A stretch of 64,000 nt of DNA, taken from the NCBI RefSeq assembly GCF_963678975.1, contig NC_089275.1:37796819-37860818 (forward strand). The letters run 5' to 3'. A model generated the notes under the pieces. That model saw nothing but the letters and a program-made list of their open reading frames with translations. It was not told the DNA's origin and made no database searches. Source of the DNA: Dysidea avara (Eukaryota; Porifera; Demospongiae; Dictyoceratida; Dysideidae). Shown piece by piece: positions 45,644 to 61,054 of this stretch; within the stretch, counting starts at the first letter, position 1, and each line of letters starts with the position of its first letter. The position numbers and the translations under genes are program-made.

Positions 45644-48600
45644 CTGTTGTGCAAAACACATAATATAACTACAACTTATAATTGCGATGATGGTTGCATT
45701 GCACTACATAACTATGTGGGAAAATCCTACTTTGGCATGGTGGTAGAATGCCAATGTAGGGATATTTCCAAATAGATATACGTATGTGATGTAACCCTAC
45801 CATCAATCATATCCTCTTGTTGTATCATAGGAACCCTACTTCATTTCTAAATTAATAAAATTTTAATTGCACTAGTTTGTTGACTTGTTTTGATATAGCA
45901 TTGGTGCTATACACATGCGGCTGTGACTGCTTTATGTATCTCGATCTTGCTGCTTATTTCGAGTGAGCTATGCAATAGATTTGGGGGTGTGGTTCAATGC
46001 CTTGTCTTGTTTTCTACAGCAAAACTGCAGCTGATTGCAGCTAGATCATTTAGGGGCATGCATGGTGACATGTTCTGATTGTTTGAGGGTGTGGTCATAA
46101 TACAATCATTTGTTTATCAAGTAACAAGTGCAGCTACCGGTACCTACTCCATCTTAACAGTAGCTGAAGCACTTCAAATAGCTTCTAAATACAATCCTCG
46201 AATGAAAGTGTCAACATGGAAAGTTAATGCCTCCTCCTTACATGAAGAAGAAGACAACCATGCAATTCAAAGGCAAACTGTAGAAAGCAGACATTCTTTG
46301 GAACCAGAAAAGGCACATTCCACACGCGAGTTTGTAATTGTGGTGAGATGGTGGCCATATGCATGTGCTGCATCATTTGGCTTCTAGCCTTGCAACTGTG
46401 GTCAGGCAGGCAGGCAAGCTGGCACACCAAAATCAAGTTATGGCAGTTTTTAAAACAAAGTTCAATATTTGGCCTTCTGTAAGTGTTTTCTTGTTCTTTT
46501 TAACACATGCACTAAGACATTCCTGTAAGGCTACTTTTCATCATGTGTGACATTACTATGATGATTTTTAATGGCAGCATTTTGGTAGACGCCGTTCATA
46601 TTAGGAGGGAGCCCTATTAAATAGTACTGTACTGTTTGATTATTATAAGTACTTTAAACTTGTGCAGGCTCTATGCATGTACTTATTTATTTAGTAGCTA
46701 CGTATAACATCTCACCAATTTGGATCAGTTTCAGTGCATTGATTAGTTTCTCCCAAGTAGCATCGGTGTCTTCCTCAAGCCATTTCTTCATTGTCGCATA
46801 ACAGCAGGAAACAATTTTGTTGCAATGTGTAGCATACTTTACTTCAATACCATTAAGACTCGCACTATCTACTCCAAGTTCCCTGCCAATTTGTTTCCAA
46901 TATCTACCTTTGTCCTTAAGAAGCAATCTTTGGATGTATATTAGGTCAGGCCTTTTCCCTGTAAAAATTAAAGACACAGTGAAATATGTAGTGTTGTACT
47001 GTATACACCCAGTGTGCATTACAAGTGACAAAATATTTCATATAAAACCTTCTTTTTTAGAAAAATAAATTCAGCATTGTAATTGTCAACCAGTTTGTAA
47101 TAGGCTACAGTCAAGAGTAAAGTTACACAGTGCGTATAATGAATTACTGCAGTCATAATTTGTCTGGATTAGGATCCAGGATTCTGATCCACTATTTTGT
47201 AGTTCACACTTCATCAAATTACCCACATCTTTCAAATGAATGAATTGAAAGATGAAAATTTGATGTGCACAAAACAATATTCACATTCTTTACAGGTACA
47301 GAATTCTAGGTATGTAATTTCACAAAGAAACGATCACTTGCTATCTAAAGAGTAATCGGAAAAAACTGACAAAAGAACAAAACCTTCACTACCATTGACA
47401 CACGTAGTTTTACATAAAAGTCAAACATTACCTCTAACTTCTCCGCATGATGCAATATCATCTAAAGTCACCCATTCTATGTTCATCATCTTTTGTGCAA
47501 TACTCACTGTATCAGAGGTCCCTGAAATAGCAATTTACAATAATTATACACGTACCTATTGACACATACTCTATATTAAATCTGTATTCACAAGCATATA
47601 TCATACCGTAGAGTCGGGTTGTTAAGCACATGCATCTGTTAATTGCATATTATATGTTAAGCACATACACATTTCTGTAATTAACCATGGATGATAAGTG
47701 CACATGGGCATATGCGACGATACAGCTACACACAGCAAGTATTGTCAAGAAAAGCTGAGAGTACTGAACCATTAATGTCTTCTCAAGCACTTACGTCTCT
47801 GTTGAGGTATCCCTTTGCTATGCATATAGCAAATCAGCAATCTGGATAATGATAATTTGTTTATCACGAAGGATTTCACTCAGAAATGGAGTCAAATATT
47901 CTTACACACTGGCGTGGTGACTATTAACTACTCTCACAACGTAGTGATTCTGTGTTACACTCACCACAATTATTTATTAGGCATATGCGCCTAACAGATA
48001 CTATGATTTTTGCAAAAAGTTTTTTTCCAAAAATTATAAGCGCATGCGCTTAACAACCCGACTTTACGGTAACACTGAACCAATTAATAATAGTGCCAGA
48101 AATATAGGTTTAGTGGATGCCTGTATTTTTATCAAACCAGATCACATTCAGTTCTGATCCAGATTACTATATATTTGGATCAGTGTGTCATTTGGATTGG
48201 TGATTTTGACACCTATTTCTTACAAACTGTGTAATTCTGGAGAGATCGTGCCTACACTACCCTTGTGCATAACAAACTTAGAAATGTTAAAATCCATGAA
48301 AATGCCCAATGTATGAATACAAAATGGAGTCACTTTTACATACCTGTGTCTAATTGTCTTTGGCGAAACTGCATGAATTCCATTAAGGCAGTTCTTGACA
48401 ATGAGGCCACTATATATATAAAATCGTCATGTACATGTATACAGCACTCAGTACCATTTATAAAGATAAGAACACTGATTACCAATTGCACTGTGCCATA
48501 TAGTTTACACAACAGTGTTACAGTAATTACTTCTAAAGTGCACCACATTAACAGTGCTGCACAAAGAATTGGAAATTGGCAATGTATGAAAACAACAATC

Positions 48601-51600
48601 GATAGCATGTTTGGAAGGCAAGGTTTTCAGATCCTGTCACATGCAGCACAGTATTAAAAATGAGTATTACATACCACAAATGTTCATTTCTTCTGGAATT
48701 GTAACAGCGCCACTGGATCTGTAAAAGTCTACAATGTAAAATAAAATGTATGCATTAGCAAGATTAATACAACAGCTGAAAGGTACTACATGTATATATG
48801 TGACCGGATTTGCAAAAAGGTACCTTTTCCACACATTTGACATACCAGCAAACAAAATGTCATAACTGTTGACTCCTTGCACTGATTGACTTTCTGTTTG
48901 TATCAAAATGTAACCAACAAATGTAGGCATATTTATGGAAAATTGCAGACACATGCTTGCAATGATACAAAAGTTACAACATTTGGAAGTTGAAAAAATG
49001 GGTCAAATTTTATGTGTGAAAAAGGTACCTTTTTGCAAATCCGGTCACATATAATCATCATAGGGCAGACAGGGATGCCACATTACATATACGCACGTGC
49101 ATGTTTGTACCTGTGCATACATACATAGTAACACACCGAATAGGCATATGTGACTGAATTTTAGAAGACCGTCGATATACGCACATTTATCAAAATTCGT
49201 TTTATTGGTTCTTTGTTGTCTACAAGGGCAGAGGAATGGACTAGCTAAGTTTCAGCTTCATAAGTTAAACAGTGTGGGAAATACAGTAGTAGACAGCTGG
49301 ACGAGCGAATAAATCAATATGTACAGAAGACACCGAGAAAATAATCTACAGGCGCTTATACAAACCATCATAACTTACTGATACAATGGCGTATGGAGTT
49401 GAATTCTTGCTCATTGTGTGCACCATGAAGTTGTGAATCCACCAAGGTATAGTTTTTGCCGTAGGTATTCTTCTGTAATCCGGAAGGAAGGCAAAGTCAT
49501 TGAAGAAAGATCTTAGTAAATTCTTTTGTCACTGCAACGTAAACAAACATCTGTAACTCTGAAAACCACCTGTGTATGAAGATGAAACAAAGATTGTCCC
49601 TATGAATAGGGGAACACGATGATGCCCAGGATTTATCCACTGTAGTGCCAATTCACCGACCAGCACGGCAATAAAAACTTGCGTAAATTTTTTCTGGAGC
49701 TTGCATTTTATCCATTGTTATTAAATGCGTTTTATTATAAAAGTACTATTGTGCGTAGATTGACGGTTTTCTAAAATTATGTCACATATAGAGTTTATGT
49801 ACACAAGTACGGTTGCCACTCAAATGCATTGTTGTCTCACAAGAGTGTGAGCAATTAAAAAACTTGCTAATTAAAGGGTGTGGAACCTGTTTTGTTAGCG
49901 AGTATTCATCCTGTTTCGTTTGGGATGAATACTTGCGAGCAAAATGGGTCCCACTCCCTTTAATTAGCAACTTTTTAAATCGCTTGCACTCTTACGAGAT
50001 GACATTGAATATGAGCGGTACCGTATGTACAAAATGCATGTCCTTGTACAAAGTACTAGTTACTTAGTTTTCGGCTTTGCTCTGCTTGCTACACAGCCTT
50101 ACGCATGCAAAGCAATATGTAAAGTTCAGAATCAATCTACCTATGGTGTTTAGACTTACGGTAGTGAAGTATAGTTTTATTCTTATGAGGTAAACAACAC
50201 ATGAACCATTGACATACTGACACGTTTCACTGGGAAATGGGACACAATGACAGGCAAAGGTAAGTCCATGCTGCATGCAACATAGCTACTGTGGTTGACA
50301 AAATAGCATACAAAAAGTTATGTAGGCAACTTATTGGCATTTCTGGCTGTTCTGAAGGAAAGTTTGGGCTTGGGTACATCCAGCCAAATAAAATTTCAAG
50401 ACCTTGCGAAGAAAAGCTGAGGATGATATTGTTGGGAAAATGCAAGCCATCGTGATTTCTACAGTACAATACTGTCATTCTGTATGTCATACTGTAGGCA
50501 TCTACACACACACGCGCATTTATGTACATATCTATACACACATACAGTATTACACTTCTTACCTATCATATGATTCCCCAACTCATCATATTGTTCCTGT
50601 TTGACGATAACTTCAACAAAGTCAATAAATTTAGCAGCTCCTTTAGCTAATATAATAGCTTTGACTTCCTTCAGTAATAACTTCATTTGGGTGCTACACT
50701 CAGGGGGAGGATCATCACTATCCATAGAATTTCTTTCTGGGAAAAGTTTTAGTTCCACAAGCTTCACTTTAATAATGTCAGGGTCCATCATCATCATAAG
50801 ATCATAATGTTCATTGAAAGATGCCAATGCTGCTGCTTTGTCTTCTTCAGCGTATGCTGAAACATAAATGCAGTATGTATTTAAGAAAAGAGTATAAGAA
50901 GTATACTCACCATAAAATCCTCGACCATTAATCGATTTTTCAGCACTTGAGGCCGGTTGATTTTCTAAAAAAAGGATGCTAACACCATCACAGAACTACT
51001 TGTAAACAACACATGTTTAATTGCTCGTTCACTATGTTAGCATAACTTTTTCACTCTTTAACTAGAAGAATAATTTTACATGTTTGACAGAAATATGTAC
51101 GTACCTGTAATTACACTTTGCATGGCAGTAGTTGCTGTTGACATTATAGGCTCCAATCCTAGTTGTTTCATGAGTTGTGTCATCCATGTGGACTGCTGAT
51201 CACTTTCATCTGCAAAATACAACAATAACAAATAGTATACTAAACATTGCGGACTTTTAAGGGTGCTAGCGGGTTTTTGAAGCCATTCAAGGGACAACCC
51301 ACATAACCACATGCGGCTGTTACATCATAATTGGCAATATTACGCATACTCAAAGTATCTGTGTTAGGCGGCCGTGTTTTGCGCCAAAGAAATTGGCCAA
51401 GACGTTTGAAAATCATCACGAAAATGATCGTCTAGGCGCCCAAGAGTGACAATAGAGTGAATTATCCTGAAAGTAAGTGCTAGTTTTGATGACACGTGCG
51501 AACGCAAGCTGATTTGTAGCCAACACACGTTCTTCCTGTGTTTTCTCAAGTGATAGTGTACGCTGGTAAGTTATATTTGTAATTGTACGCCTTTTCTTAG

Positions 51601-54600
51601 GTAGAGACAATGTTCCAGTTGGATTTATCACCCAATACAAGACACTGACTGTGCGTTACGAGGCGTTACCCATCGAAGAGCAGGCTTGGCGACTCCACAA
51701 CCAACAGGAAGGTATCCCAGTGTGTAAAGAAAAGAACAAAAGCTTTTGTTTAGTTCATAACTTCATTTATAACTTGTTATTTGATAAAGTTGGCATTTGT
51801 GGTTTATAGAATTTGTTGTAATAACTGGTTGGTGTGCGCATGTTCTACACTGCATTGTAAAAGGCGATATTCTGGAATACACGATAGTGGGATCTCTACC
51901 AAACTTTTGGTGGACCATCAGTGATAAATTTGCAAACTTTTAGCGCATGGAATTATAATTGTTGTGATCCAGCACGAAGTTACAGGGCGCGGAAGTCAAA
52001 GTTTGCTCGTGGCACTCGCTCTTTGTTTTATAACTCAAGAAAGTACATATACCTACACTTGTATAATTGACAATTAAATTATTGAAACAGTTGGTTTTTT
52101 GGTGCATCGATTGACATACAAACTTTATAAAGTAATAGTTAGAATAGTTCTAGGATACACTTTACATAAGTATAAGAAAAAGAATCTCAAGCTAGACTAC
52201 TAGAGTAGGGACAAACTGCAATAAAAAGTACTGAAACAAGCTGGAGCGGATTGCAATGTCCAGATATGAATATCCCTATTGTTATATGGATACTCTACAA
52301 CCAAAATGCACAGTATGGATATTCACTTCTTATTGTAACTGGACATTACATACTATATACTCAGATACAGCATGTTTCAGTACTATTTATTGCAGCGCTA
52401 CATGTGACTGGATTTTGGAAAAACAATCCAAATCACACATTAGAAGTTTTGAGATTAATGGTTTTGATGATTTCAAGTCAGAGTAACTTGGCAAGGATAG
52501 TAAGAATGTGTATGAAAATTGCACAAAAGATGCATCAATCTTTTACTTTTCAGACCACTTCCAGTACTTATAGCTGCTTGTAGAGTTTCCCACCTAACAA
52601 GATAGAACATCTGAGCAGTTGGATAAGTAAGGTAGTATCACGAGTGCTCACAAGGGGATGGAGGGTGAGGGGTGGTGAGGTGAGCAAGAGATATACTTCA
52701 AAATGAAGGCAGACCACGATTGGAGTCCAGACACGAGATTACAGGGCTGTGCTGGCTTCTTTGAGACGGATTTGTAGCAAAATCAACAGAAAAGATGTCT
52801 GGCCAAGATTATCAGGTTATCTACCAGTAAACCACTGATTCTTGCTAAGCCAGACCCTCCACAAGGCCAGAAACCACCATTTGAGCTCTTCACACCACCC
52901 AGAAAAGACGTCTGTTAAAACTAGCGTTGAGTAACTAGCGTTGAGTAGTTTGAGTAGTACTGAGGGTAAAAAGTAGTACGATAGTGTAGCTATCCACTGG
53001 TGGTGTTAGTTTGATTTTGCCTGATGTGCAATTTGATTTGTAAAATCTGGTCATGTATTGTCTCTACTCTAGTTTAAAATTCCTAAATATTTTCTTATAT
53101 ATACTTGTTTGTGAACTTTTTTTTGTTTATTCATGACCTAACAATTAAAAAGCTAGCTACAGCCACATATGTAAATCTTATATTCATGAGTGAGATCATG
53201 ATCTGCAGCAATCATGAATCTAATAATTATATTCATAATGCACAAGGGCTGTCCACTTCATTCCAGCTGCATCTACTGATATGCACCAACAGCACCAACA
53301 GCACCAACAGCACCAACAGCACCAACAGCACCAACAGCACCAACAGCACCAACAGCACCAACAGCACCAACAGCACCAACAGCACCAACAGCACCAACGT
53401 ATGGCATAACCGCCATACTAGCTTACATGCAGCTATGCCAGACTAACTCACAACAATAGTCTACTTTCATACATATGTTTTATGAATACCATTCCACAAG
53501 CAGTCCCATTTCCTGATGGTAGATGACATCTTGTCTGGCAGCTCACTGAACTACACACACGTGTATTCCAATATGTTGGTGCAAGAACACTGTGAAACAT
53601 GCATACCCAGAGATCAAAGCCGTATTGTGCTATGGCCGCTCTAGTACATGGAAGGATAAAAGCAAGACAATAGTGCACATACAGGCTATACATATCAAAA
53701 TGCCAAAGGTTTCTACTTAAATGAATCCGAAGCATTTCTGGTAGCTGTAGTCACTTTTCCGCTATGCTTTCCTGAATGCATCGGACAGGCAGTCACTAGA
53801 AAATTCCATTAAATTTTTTTTGCAATTCTGTAACAACCTGACAAAAATGTTTAGAGCCGATCTGAAGGCACTTTTGGGCTAGATTTTACCCAGCCAATAC
53901 CGTAATATCATCATAAGGGGAAATCCAGGCAGGATATTTTATTCCAAGCCATGCCCACACCTTCATCGTCCCTACTATACAATACTATTGTACTGTGTGA
54001 TACGTACCATAAGATGGATTATCTTATGAGGTACAAATTTACACGAATACAATAATAAGCGACCTAAAATATATGCTTACAAGTACAAGGAATTCTAAAT
54101 TCAATCAGGAGTCATAGAAATATAAAGTAGTGAAACAAGGGAGGTCATCTATACTTGCAGATATTCAATAGTTATACCACCACAGCTGCGAGGGATTTTG
54201 CTGATATATATACACCCAAAGCCCGAGGGCCACAGGCCCAAGGGCTGCAGGTGTATATATTAGTAAACTCCTAATCAGTCATATATAAGTGATATATATC
54301 ACTCAGGGCACACTCACCTGATAGGTGAAAGAACTACACAGCACTCACCCCATTTGTTTTATACACTAGCATCTGATGATTGATTGTGGTTTCAATTATG
54401 TGGGCAAATAGCTCTCACAACATTATTACTACGTCAGTATCTTTCAACACATGCCGGGAACGATATTATTTCGTGGGCCACACCTATTCCTTTGTTGTCC
54501 CTAGTATACAGTTACTATCGTATTGTATGATATTGAGACACGTTATCAGCAATTAGCTCACATTTATTTTCAATAACTATCGGACTAAAGAGGTATGCTT

Positions 54601-57600
54601 CAGGACAAAGAAATTAAGTTCATATACTTTGTCTAGAAAATTTACACAAATTCTTTCTGACTGTGATTCTTTATCAGACACACATGTGCATGACATATGT
54701 TGTCTTTCAGTTCAAAAAATTCATGGTAGCTGACTACGTCAGCAGCTACAGTGACTGACAAGATCAGCAGGTATAGTTTGTAGTTGTTAACATACAAAGT
54801 GTTATTAATGCTTTCAAAGGCCATTTTATATAATTAAAACAAGCATTTCTAGGTTGTCACACCCATATTTCAAACTGACATGTTAAAATCACATTAGAGC
54901 AAAATCTCCTAACATATGTTATGTTGTTTAAAAGAATGAGGTGCATTTACAGTCTTTGTGCGCATAAGCTTTTAGTTTGCATCTAGAGGCAATGCAGTAC
55001 TTCCCACTACATAACTGATAACCTTGAGCACTGGTTTTTAATTCATATGTTACAGTACAGTAAACACACTTCTGCATATCATTGTATGGCAATGGCTATT
55101 CACTAGCCAAGCCATCATTGATGCTTGTACATGCAAAGTACAATGAAGATGTGTATCATCACCATCATGTACATACCATTTGATGGATTCATCATATTTC
55201 TCATCACACTGGAAAACATAGACCCCATAGCTTGTGTATAAGGATCAGCTAACTGGCTTTCAGCTAAGATAAAATATCAACATAGTATATACTTTTCAAT
55301 AATAATAATAATAATAATAATAATTATGTTTAATGTGCATTATATATGGTATGTGTGGTTGTGAAATCAAAGGTGGCAGCTGCATTACTGTTAAGCTTGC
55401 TATTAAAATTTATTGGTATTAAATCATAGCGCTTGGCCACCACTTTTGATTTCACAACGTTTTACACCCAGACTTTTGAAAGTTGCATTCTTTTTTTACA
55501 GCCTAGTTTGATTTGTGTGGATTTCACTTTTATGCATTTTAAACATCTCAAGCCAGCCATAAACTGGTTTTGGGGCTTGTTTTATCCAATGTCTTCTTAT
55601 CTACATACACAATGTGACTGGATTTGCAAAAAAAGAAGTCTTCCACACACATTCAATTTACCAATTTTGGTGATACATTACTTACAAGTGGAAGGAGCTA
55701 TTAGTTTGAAAGTTCGTAACTGGTGGGCCCCAGCATAGCTTAATGAACGGAGAAAAGTTCAGGTTATTTACACACTTTGTTACGGACTCTCAAGTTGATG
55801 AAATTGGATGTGTGTGTGGTCACAACAATGATGAATATGGACAACTGAAGTTACAATAGTATGGTATTGCAGATTTGTTTGACTATATTTTATTTATTAT
55901 TGTATTTAAATACCCAAGTTGGTTTTTTCCTTGTAACTCTGTAGATGTCTTTTAAATCACAAGAAAATTTGAGCTATGGTGGTTAACCTATACACAGACC
56001 AGTTTTCAAGTTACTTCCGTAAGTGGTTTACCCTGCATGTGTGACAAAAAAGCAGACTTTTCTCACAAATCATGAAAAATAGTTCTTTCTTCCTGGTAAT
56101 AAACCCACAGTGTAGTGCCCCAGTTATCTTGGCCACATGACACACTTGTAAAGACAAAAATCGCTAGTAAATAATAAAAATGGTACACTTGTTTCTGGGA
56201 GCATTAATTAGAGTATATACAGTATGTACATTTTTTTCCATGTCATTTCGAAGCACAGGCTAGGTAACTGGTGAGTTGCTTTGTTGAGTAATGACCCCAA
56301 CTCTGTATACGTGTACGTACCTGCACACACATAAATATTTTGCATTCAACATAATATACACATGTACGAGGGATACAGTACGTACGTACCTTGGGATGGA
56401 TTTGATGGATTTCCTGCCATACCAGCAAACAAAGACCCCATGGCTTGTGTAAATGGATCAGCTGACTGGCTCTCAGCTATATGTATGAATGTAAAATGAG
56501 TGTAAGGAATTTCAAAATTAACAGCTGCATTTATATGCTTGTAAGCGACAACATATACAAGAACCTAACCATAGGCGGTGGAAAGGGGGGGGTAGGGGCT
56601 TAAGCCCCTCCTCGGTCTGCTAAGCCCCTCAGAATGATATCACGCTGAAATTATCTTTCTTGGAGTGGGGCTGAAAACCGTGATAAATATCGAGATACTC
56701 TTTTAGAGCAGTCACAGTGTTAGAGCAGTGTGTAGCGAGCTATATAAGGATTTTTATGTAGTTTATCAGCTATAAGCGCGTAGCTGGTGAGGTGGGAAGC
56801 TATTGTCAGCTGGCTGTGACCTTTTTTTTTTTTGGTCTTACCTTACTAAACCAGACACAATGTAGTGACTCAGTTCATTTTGACCTTCCATAAGTATGGA
56901 TCCGCCCCTGGTCAGCCCCCCCTCATATCAACTACTTTCTCCGCCACTGAACCTAACTATGTTTCTATGCATGTAGATAAGTACATACAATAGCAAATCA
57001 TGAGATACACTGCATGTAGTTAAACACTACAACAAATTTTAAAACAAATAAAAAAAGGATAATAAAACAGAATTTTCAGTGGTGGTATTAAGTTACTTGA
57101 AGTAAAGCACGTAGGAAAAATCCTAGAAATAATTTCCAAAGCACAGAGTTTGTAACACAGTAATTTAGTAACTGATCAGTCATTAACACTTGATTCCTAT
57201 GTAGCTCTGTGCTTCCCATAGATTTCATTGCACAGTGGTTGGTTATCTGCATCAAGGGTGATTTTGGGGACAACGTCCCTTAATGATGAAACTCACAACA
57301 TAACAATAGTAGCTACATACATATGTAGGATGTTGTTTATTTTTAAGTTTCTGAGCTTCCAATACTGCAGCTGCAACCCCAGGTAAAATAATCCTGCAAG
57401 AATATTTGCAAGCCTAGATAATATTGTGATTTTACTGTATGTCTTGGATGAACATTTTTACATTGACAACACTGCCAACATCAAGTACTATGTGCTTTAG
57501 TTACACCCACAGTAACAGTAATTTATTACAACTTACATTGAGATGAATCTGTTGGATTCCCCATCATACCAGAGAACATAGATGCCATAGTTTGTGTAAA

Positions 57601-60600
57601 TGGATCAGCTGACTGGCTCTCACCTATCGATAGAACTTTTATGGTTACAGAAACAGCAATGTGCACATCAACTTAGTCACAAATTAATACGTTTCATAGT
57701 TAATACACATGTGATTATTTTCCTTTCTCACAGTATCAACATAAAAGCTTTGAACATCCTAAATCTATGGGGGACCAAGGTACTGAAATGTTTATTTTGT
57801 TTCAGTTGTCCCTTCGTTCCTGTTGTAACTTTTAACTTGTAATGAACTACTATACTGCAACAATGTAGGGTATGTTCTGATTGAGAATTGGGTGATTTGG
57901 TGGTGACTGATTGTGTCATCTTTTACTTTACCTTGATGAAAAAAGGTATGTGTAATTTAATGTATATATAGGCACAGAAGATTACTAGAAGTTAAAATAT
58001 GGTGAACAAACCTGCTATACATGTACTTGCTCACATAACTTAATATTGATGGAAAGCAATGATACCTAAATCAGACAGTAGAAATATATCTGTGATATAG
58101 CCTATTCGTAGACTTTTTAACACTGAATACAATGCTGCTAGTGATGTCATTCATGCAATACTGAAATTGCTTCAATTTACAGGTACTTAATAACAATACA
58201 GTATATGTGACCAGATTTTACAAAACCGATCCAAATTGCACATCAGGCAAAATCAAACTAACACCACCAGTAGATAGCTACACTATCATACTAGTAGTTT
58301 TGACACTCAGTACCACTCGAACTACTCGAGGCTGGTTTCAACAGACGTCTTTTCTGGGGTGTGTGTAGAGCTCGAATGGCGGTTTTAGGCCTTTTGAAGG
58401 ACTTGGCTTGGCAAGAATCAGTGGTTTACTGGTGGACAGCCTGACAATGTTGGCCAGACATTTTTTCTGTGGATTTTGCTACATATCAGTTACTAAGGTG
58501 CCAGTACAGTCCTGTAATCTCATCTCTGGACTCCAATCGTGGTCTGCCTCCATTTTGAGGTCTAACCCTTGCCCACCCCGCCACCCCCCACTCCTTTGTG
58601 AGCACTCGTGATACTATTTTGCTCATCCAACAGCTCAGATTTTCTATCTTATTTGGCAGGAAACTCTACAAACAGCTACAAGTACAGGAAGTGGTCTGAA
58701 AGGTAACAGATTGATGCATCTTTAGTGTAAATTTCATACACGTGCTTGCTATCCTTGGAGAGTTATGCTGGCTTGAATTCTAAACTGTTTATCTCGAAAT
58801 TTCTAATGTGCGAAATGGATGGTTTTTCCAAAATCCAGTCACATATGTATCTTTACAAACAATATACCTACAACAGGATTGAAATGGATCAGCAACACTG
58901 ACCCAGATGACTGACCTACAATAGTAGTCTGGGTCAGGATCTCACCTAGATGTGATCCATGTAAATTACAGTAGTGGAGTGTACTGAAACTTACTTTTGT
59001 GGAAATATTACATAATTGGTCCTGTGTTATACGCAACAAAGATTTTTTTGTAAAAGCGAAAGACAGATGTATAGATGCAGGGTATATGTTAACCAAACAG
59101 TAACACAGGAATGTTTACTCAAAGGTACTCTCATATGCAAAACTGATTCACTTGTAGCAATTTTCATACTGTATTAATGCTTCCCAATGAGTTACCACTG
59201 AAAGGTAGCAAGGATTGTATACAGATCATATGAAAATGGTTATACGCATGTCCTTGAGGAGTGTTATATATTATAGCACCGAACAATCAAAACTCTCTAA
59301 CCAAACAGTCATTGCTCTAATAGAGCAGTCATGAAACCTCATGTGTATTGCTTATACATTTATCTTCCTTTGAGTTTCTCGAACAGAATATATTCACCAG
59401 CAATGGTTTGTTTCAAAACATCTTGAGGAGATATGTTTCCATCATGTTCAAGTAAGATGACATAATCAATGCAAATAAGAATCTGGGTCAGACCCTAATG
59501 CTTTGTAGAATAGTTAGGCTTCAGGATTTTCTGGAATTTAGTATCTCAAAGGCCCTGTGCTGTGGCACCCAAGCAAAACAAGAGTGCTACTATAAGTACC
59601 ACTCTTGTTTTTTGTACTATCCAGTTAAATACCCATGTGTTGCTAATTAGGCAAAACAAAACAAGGGACCTATAGGATTTAGATCTCTGTGAGTATGTAG
59701 CCAATGAAATTTGACTACTAATTATCTTGCCATGGTCTAAAAAGTGGACAAGACCAGATAAAACATGATCCAGATGATCACTCTCATATGTGTCCCGGCT
59801 TAGCAAAAGAGTTTGCACAACTTCCGATTTTTTTTTAATTCTTAACTTTATCTGCAGTGTCCAAGGAATGGATCATCAAAGTTTCAGCCTTCTGTGGCGA
59901 GTAGTTTTGGAATTATAGCACTACACAGTAGGAAGAACAAAACAATCAATTTGTACAGCGACGATACTGAAAATAAACTACAGGCATTTACATTCACAAC
60001 CATGATATCTATTTGCATTAATGTTCAACATTGCAATTTGGCTTAAAATGTTCACCATGGATTAGCAAATCAACCAAAGTATAGCATTAGACCTGTAGAT
60101 ACTTACGCATATGGATATGAAGGCAGTTTAGAGAAATGATGACAATTTTGTTTACGTTTACCGCATCTTAAACAACTCACGTAACATGCATACCATTGGG
60201 GCTAAAGAAACAAAATGAAGATTTTCGAACTCTCCATGAGCAGGCAAATGAGATGGTGTATATTTTAAATCAATTTGAGTCTTGATTCTCTGAGTAATGG
60301 CCCGATAAAAACTTGCATATAATTCCTTTGTAGCATGCATAATTATACAAAGTTTTTATAAATTTCATTTTCTCATAACACATGCTTCTGGTTCTTGCTG
60401 AGATGGTCATATGTATTTTAATGCATTTGAGGGATGCCATTCGCTAGCACTTGCTTATATCCTGTAAAGTCAGGCATATACAGTACGTACATGTACACAG
60501 CAAAAATGAGGAAAGAAATGGACCATACATACAAAGAGCACACAAAATATTCTAAATGAGTTAGTCACTATACTTATGTCTTACTTTAAACTGTGTGTTA

Positions 60601-61019
60601 TACACTGACAATATTGACTGGTACTGTATGTATGTACCTTGTGATTGGTTTGCTAAATTTCCCATCATACCAGATAGCACAGACCCCATGGCTTGTGTAA
60701 ATTGCTGGCTCTCAGCTATAGTTATGCAAGAGCACTACGTTAATATCAACACTCACAATTACTTTTCTATTAAAACTACCTGAACTGCTGGTAGAGTTAC
60801 CTGCTCCACCAGTGAAGGCAGATAACCATTGTTCCATTCCCATCTGATTAACTGGTCCCATAGCCCGTGACATGACATCATCTGAAGTCATTGTCTCATC
60901 ACTATCATCATCAGCTATGTATAAGGTGAATTATGAATAAAATGCATATGTACATTTGTGTATCTCATGTCAGTAGTGGATTTATACTCATACATTAACG
61001 CACGCACGCACGCACGCAT

Positions 61020-61054
<35 letters not shown>

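Larger units (their letters stand above)
52170..54003. mobile_element. R3 family element, copy 6 (-), carrying nested insertions
   Basis: The hairpin arm TACTAGAGTAGGGACA...AAAAAGTACTGAAACAAGCT starts near 52195 and its mate TCTCTACTCTAGTTTAAAAT ends near 53095. They are separated by a TGTGAC element (52403-53054). The body continues with a minisatellite (53283-53398) and CAGTCACTAGAAAATTCC, to the terminus CTACTATACAATACTATTGT at ~53975-54003. Confidence 0.6.

Noticed and set aside
46079..46550. Two overlapping plus-strand frames
   Set aside because: They fall within a degenerate R3 copy and match non-coding body sequence near 19830-19990 in inverse orientation.
48265..48657. 130-codon plus-strand frame
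   Set aside because: Antisense shadow over a gene B linker exon; it ends in a TGTGAC-type repeat fragment.
53105..53446. Open frame with an Asn-Ser-Thr repeat
   Set aside because: It is created by the 9-bp minisatellite inside an R3 copy, with no splice or homology support.
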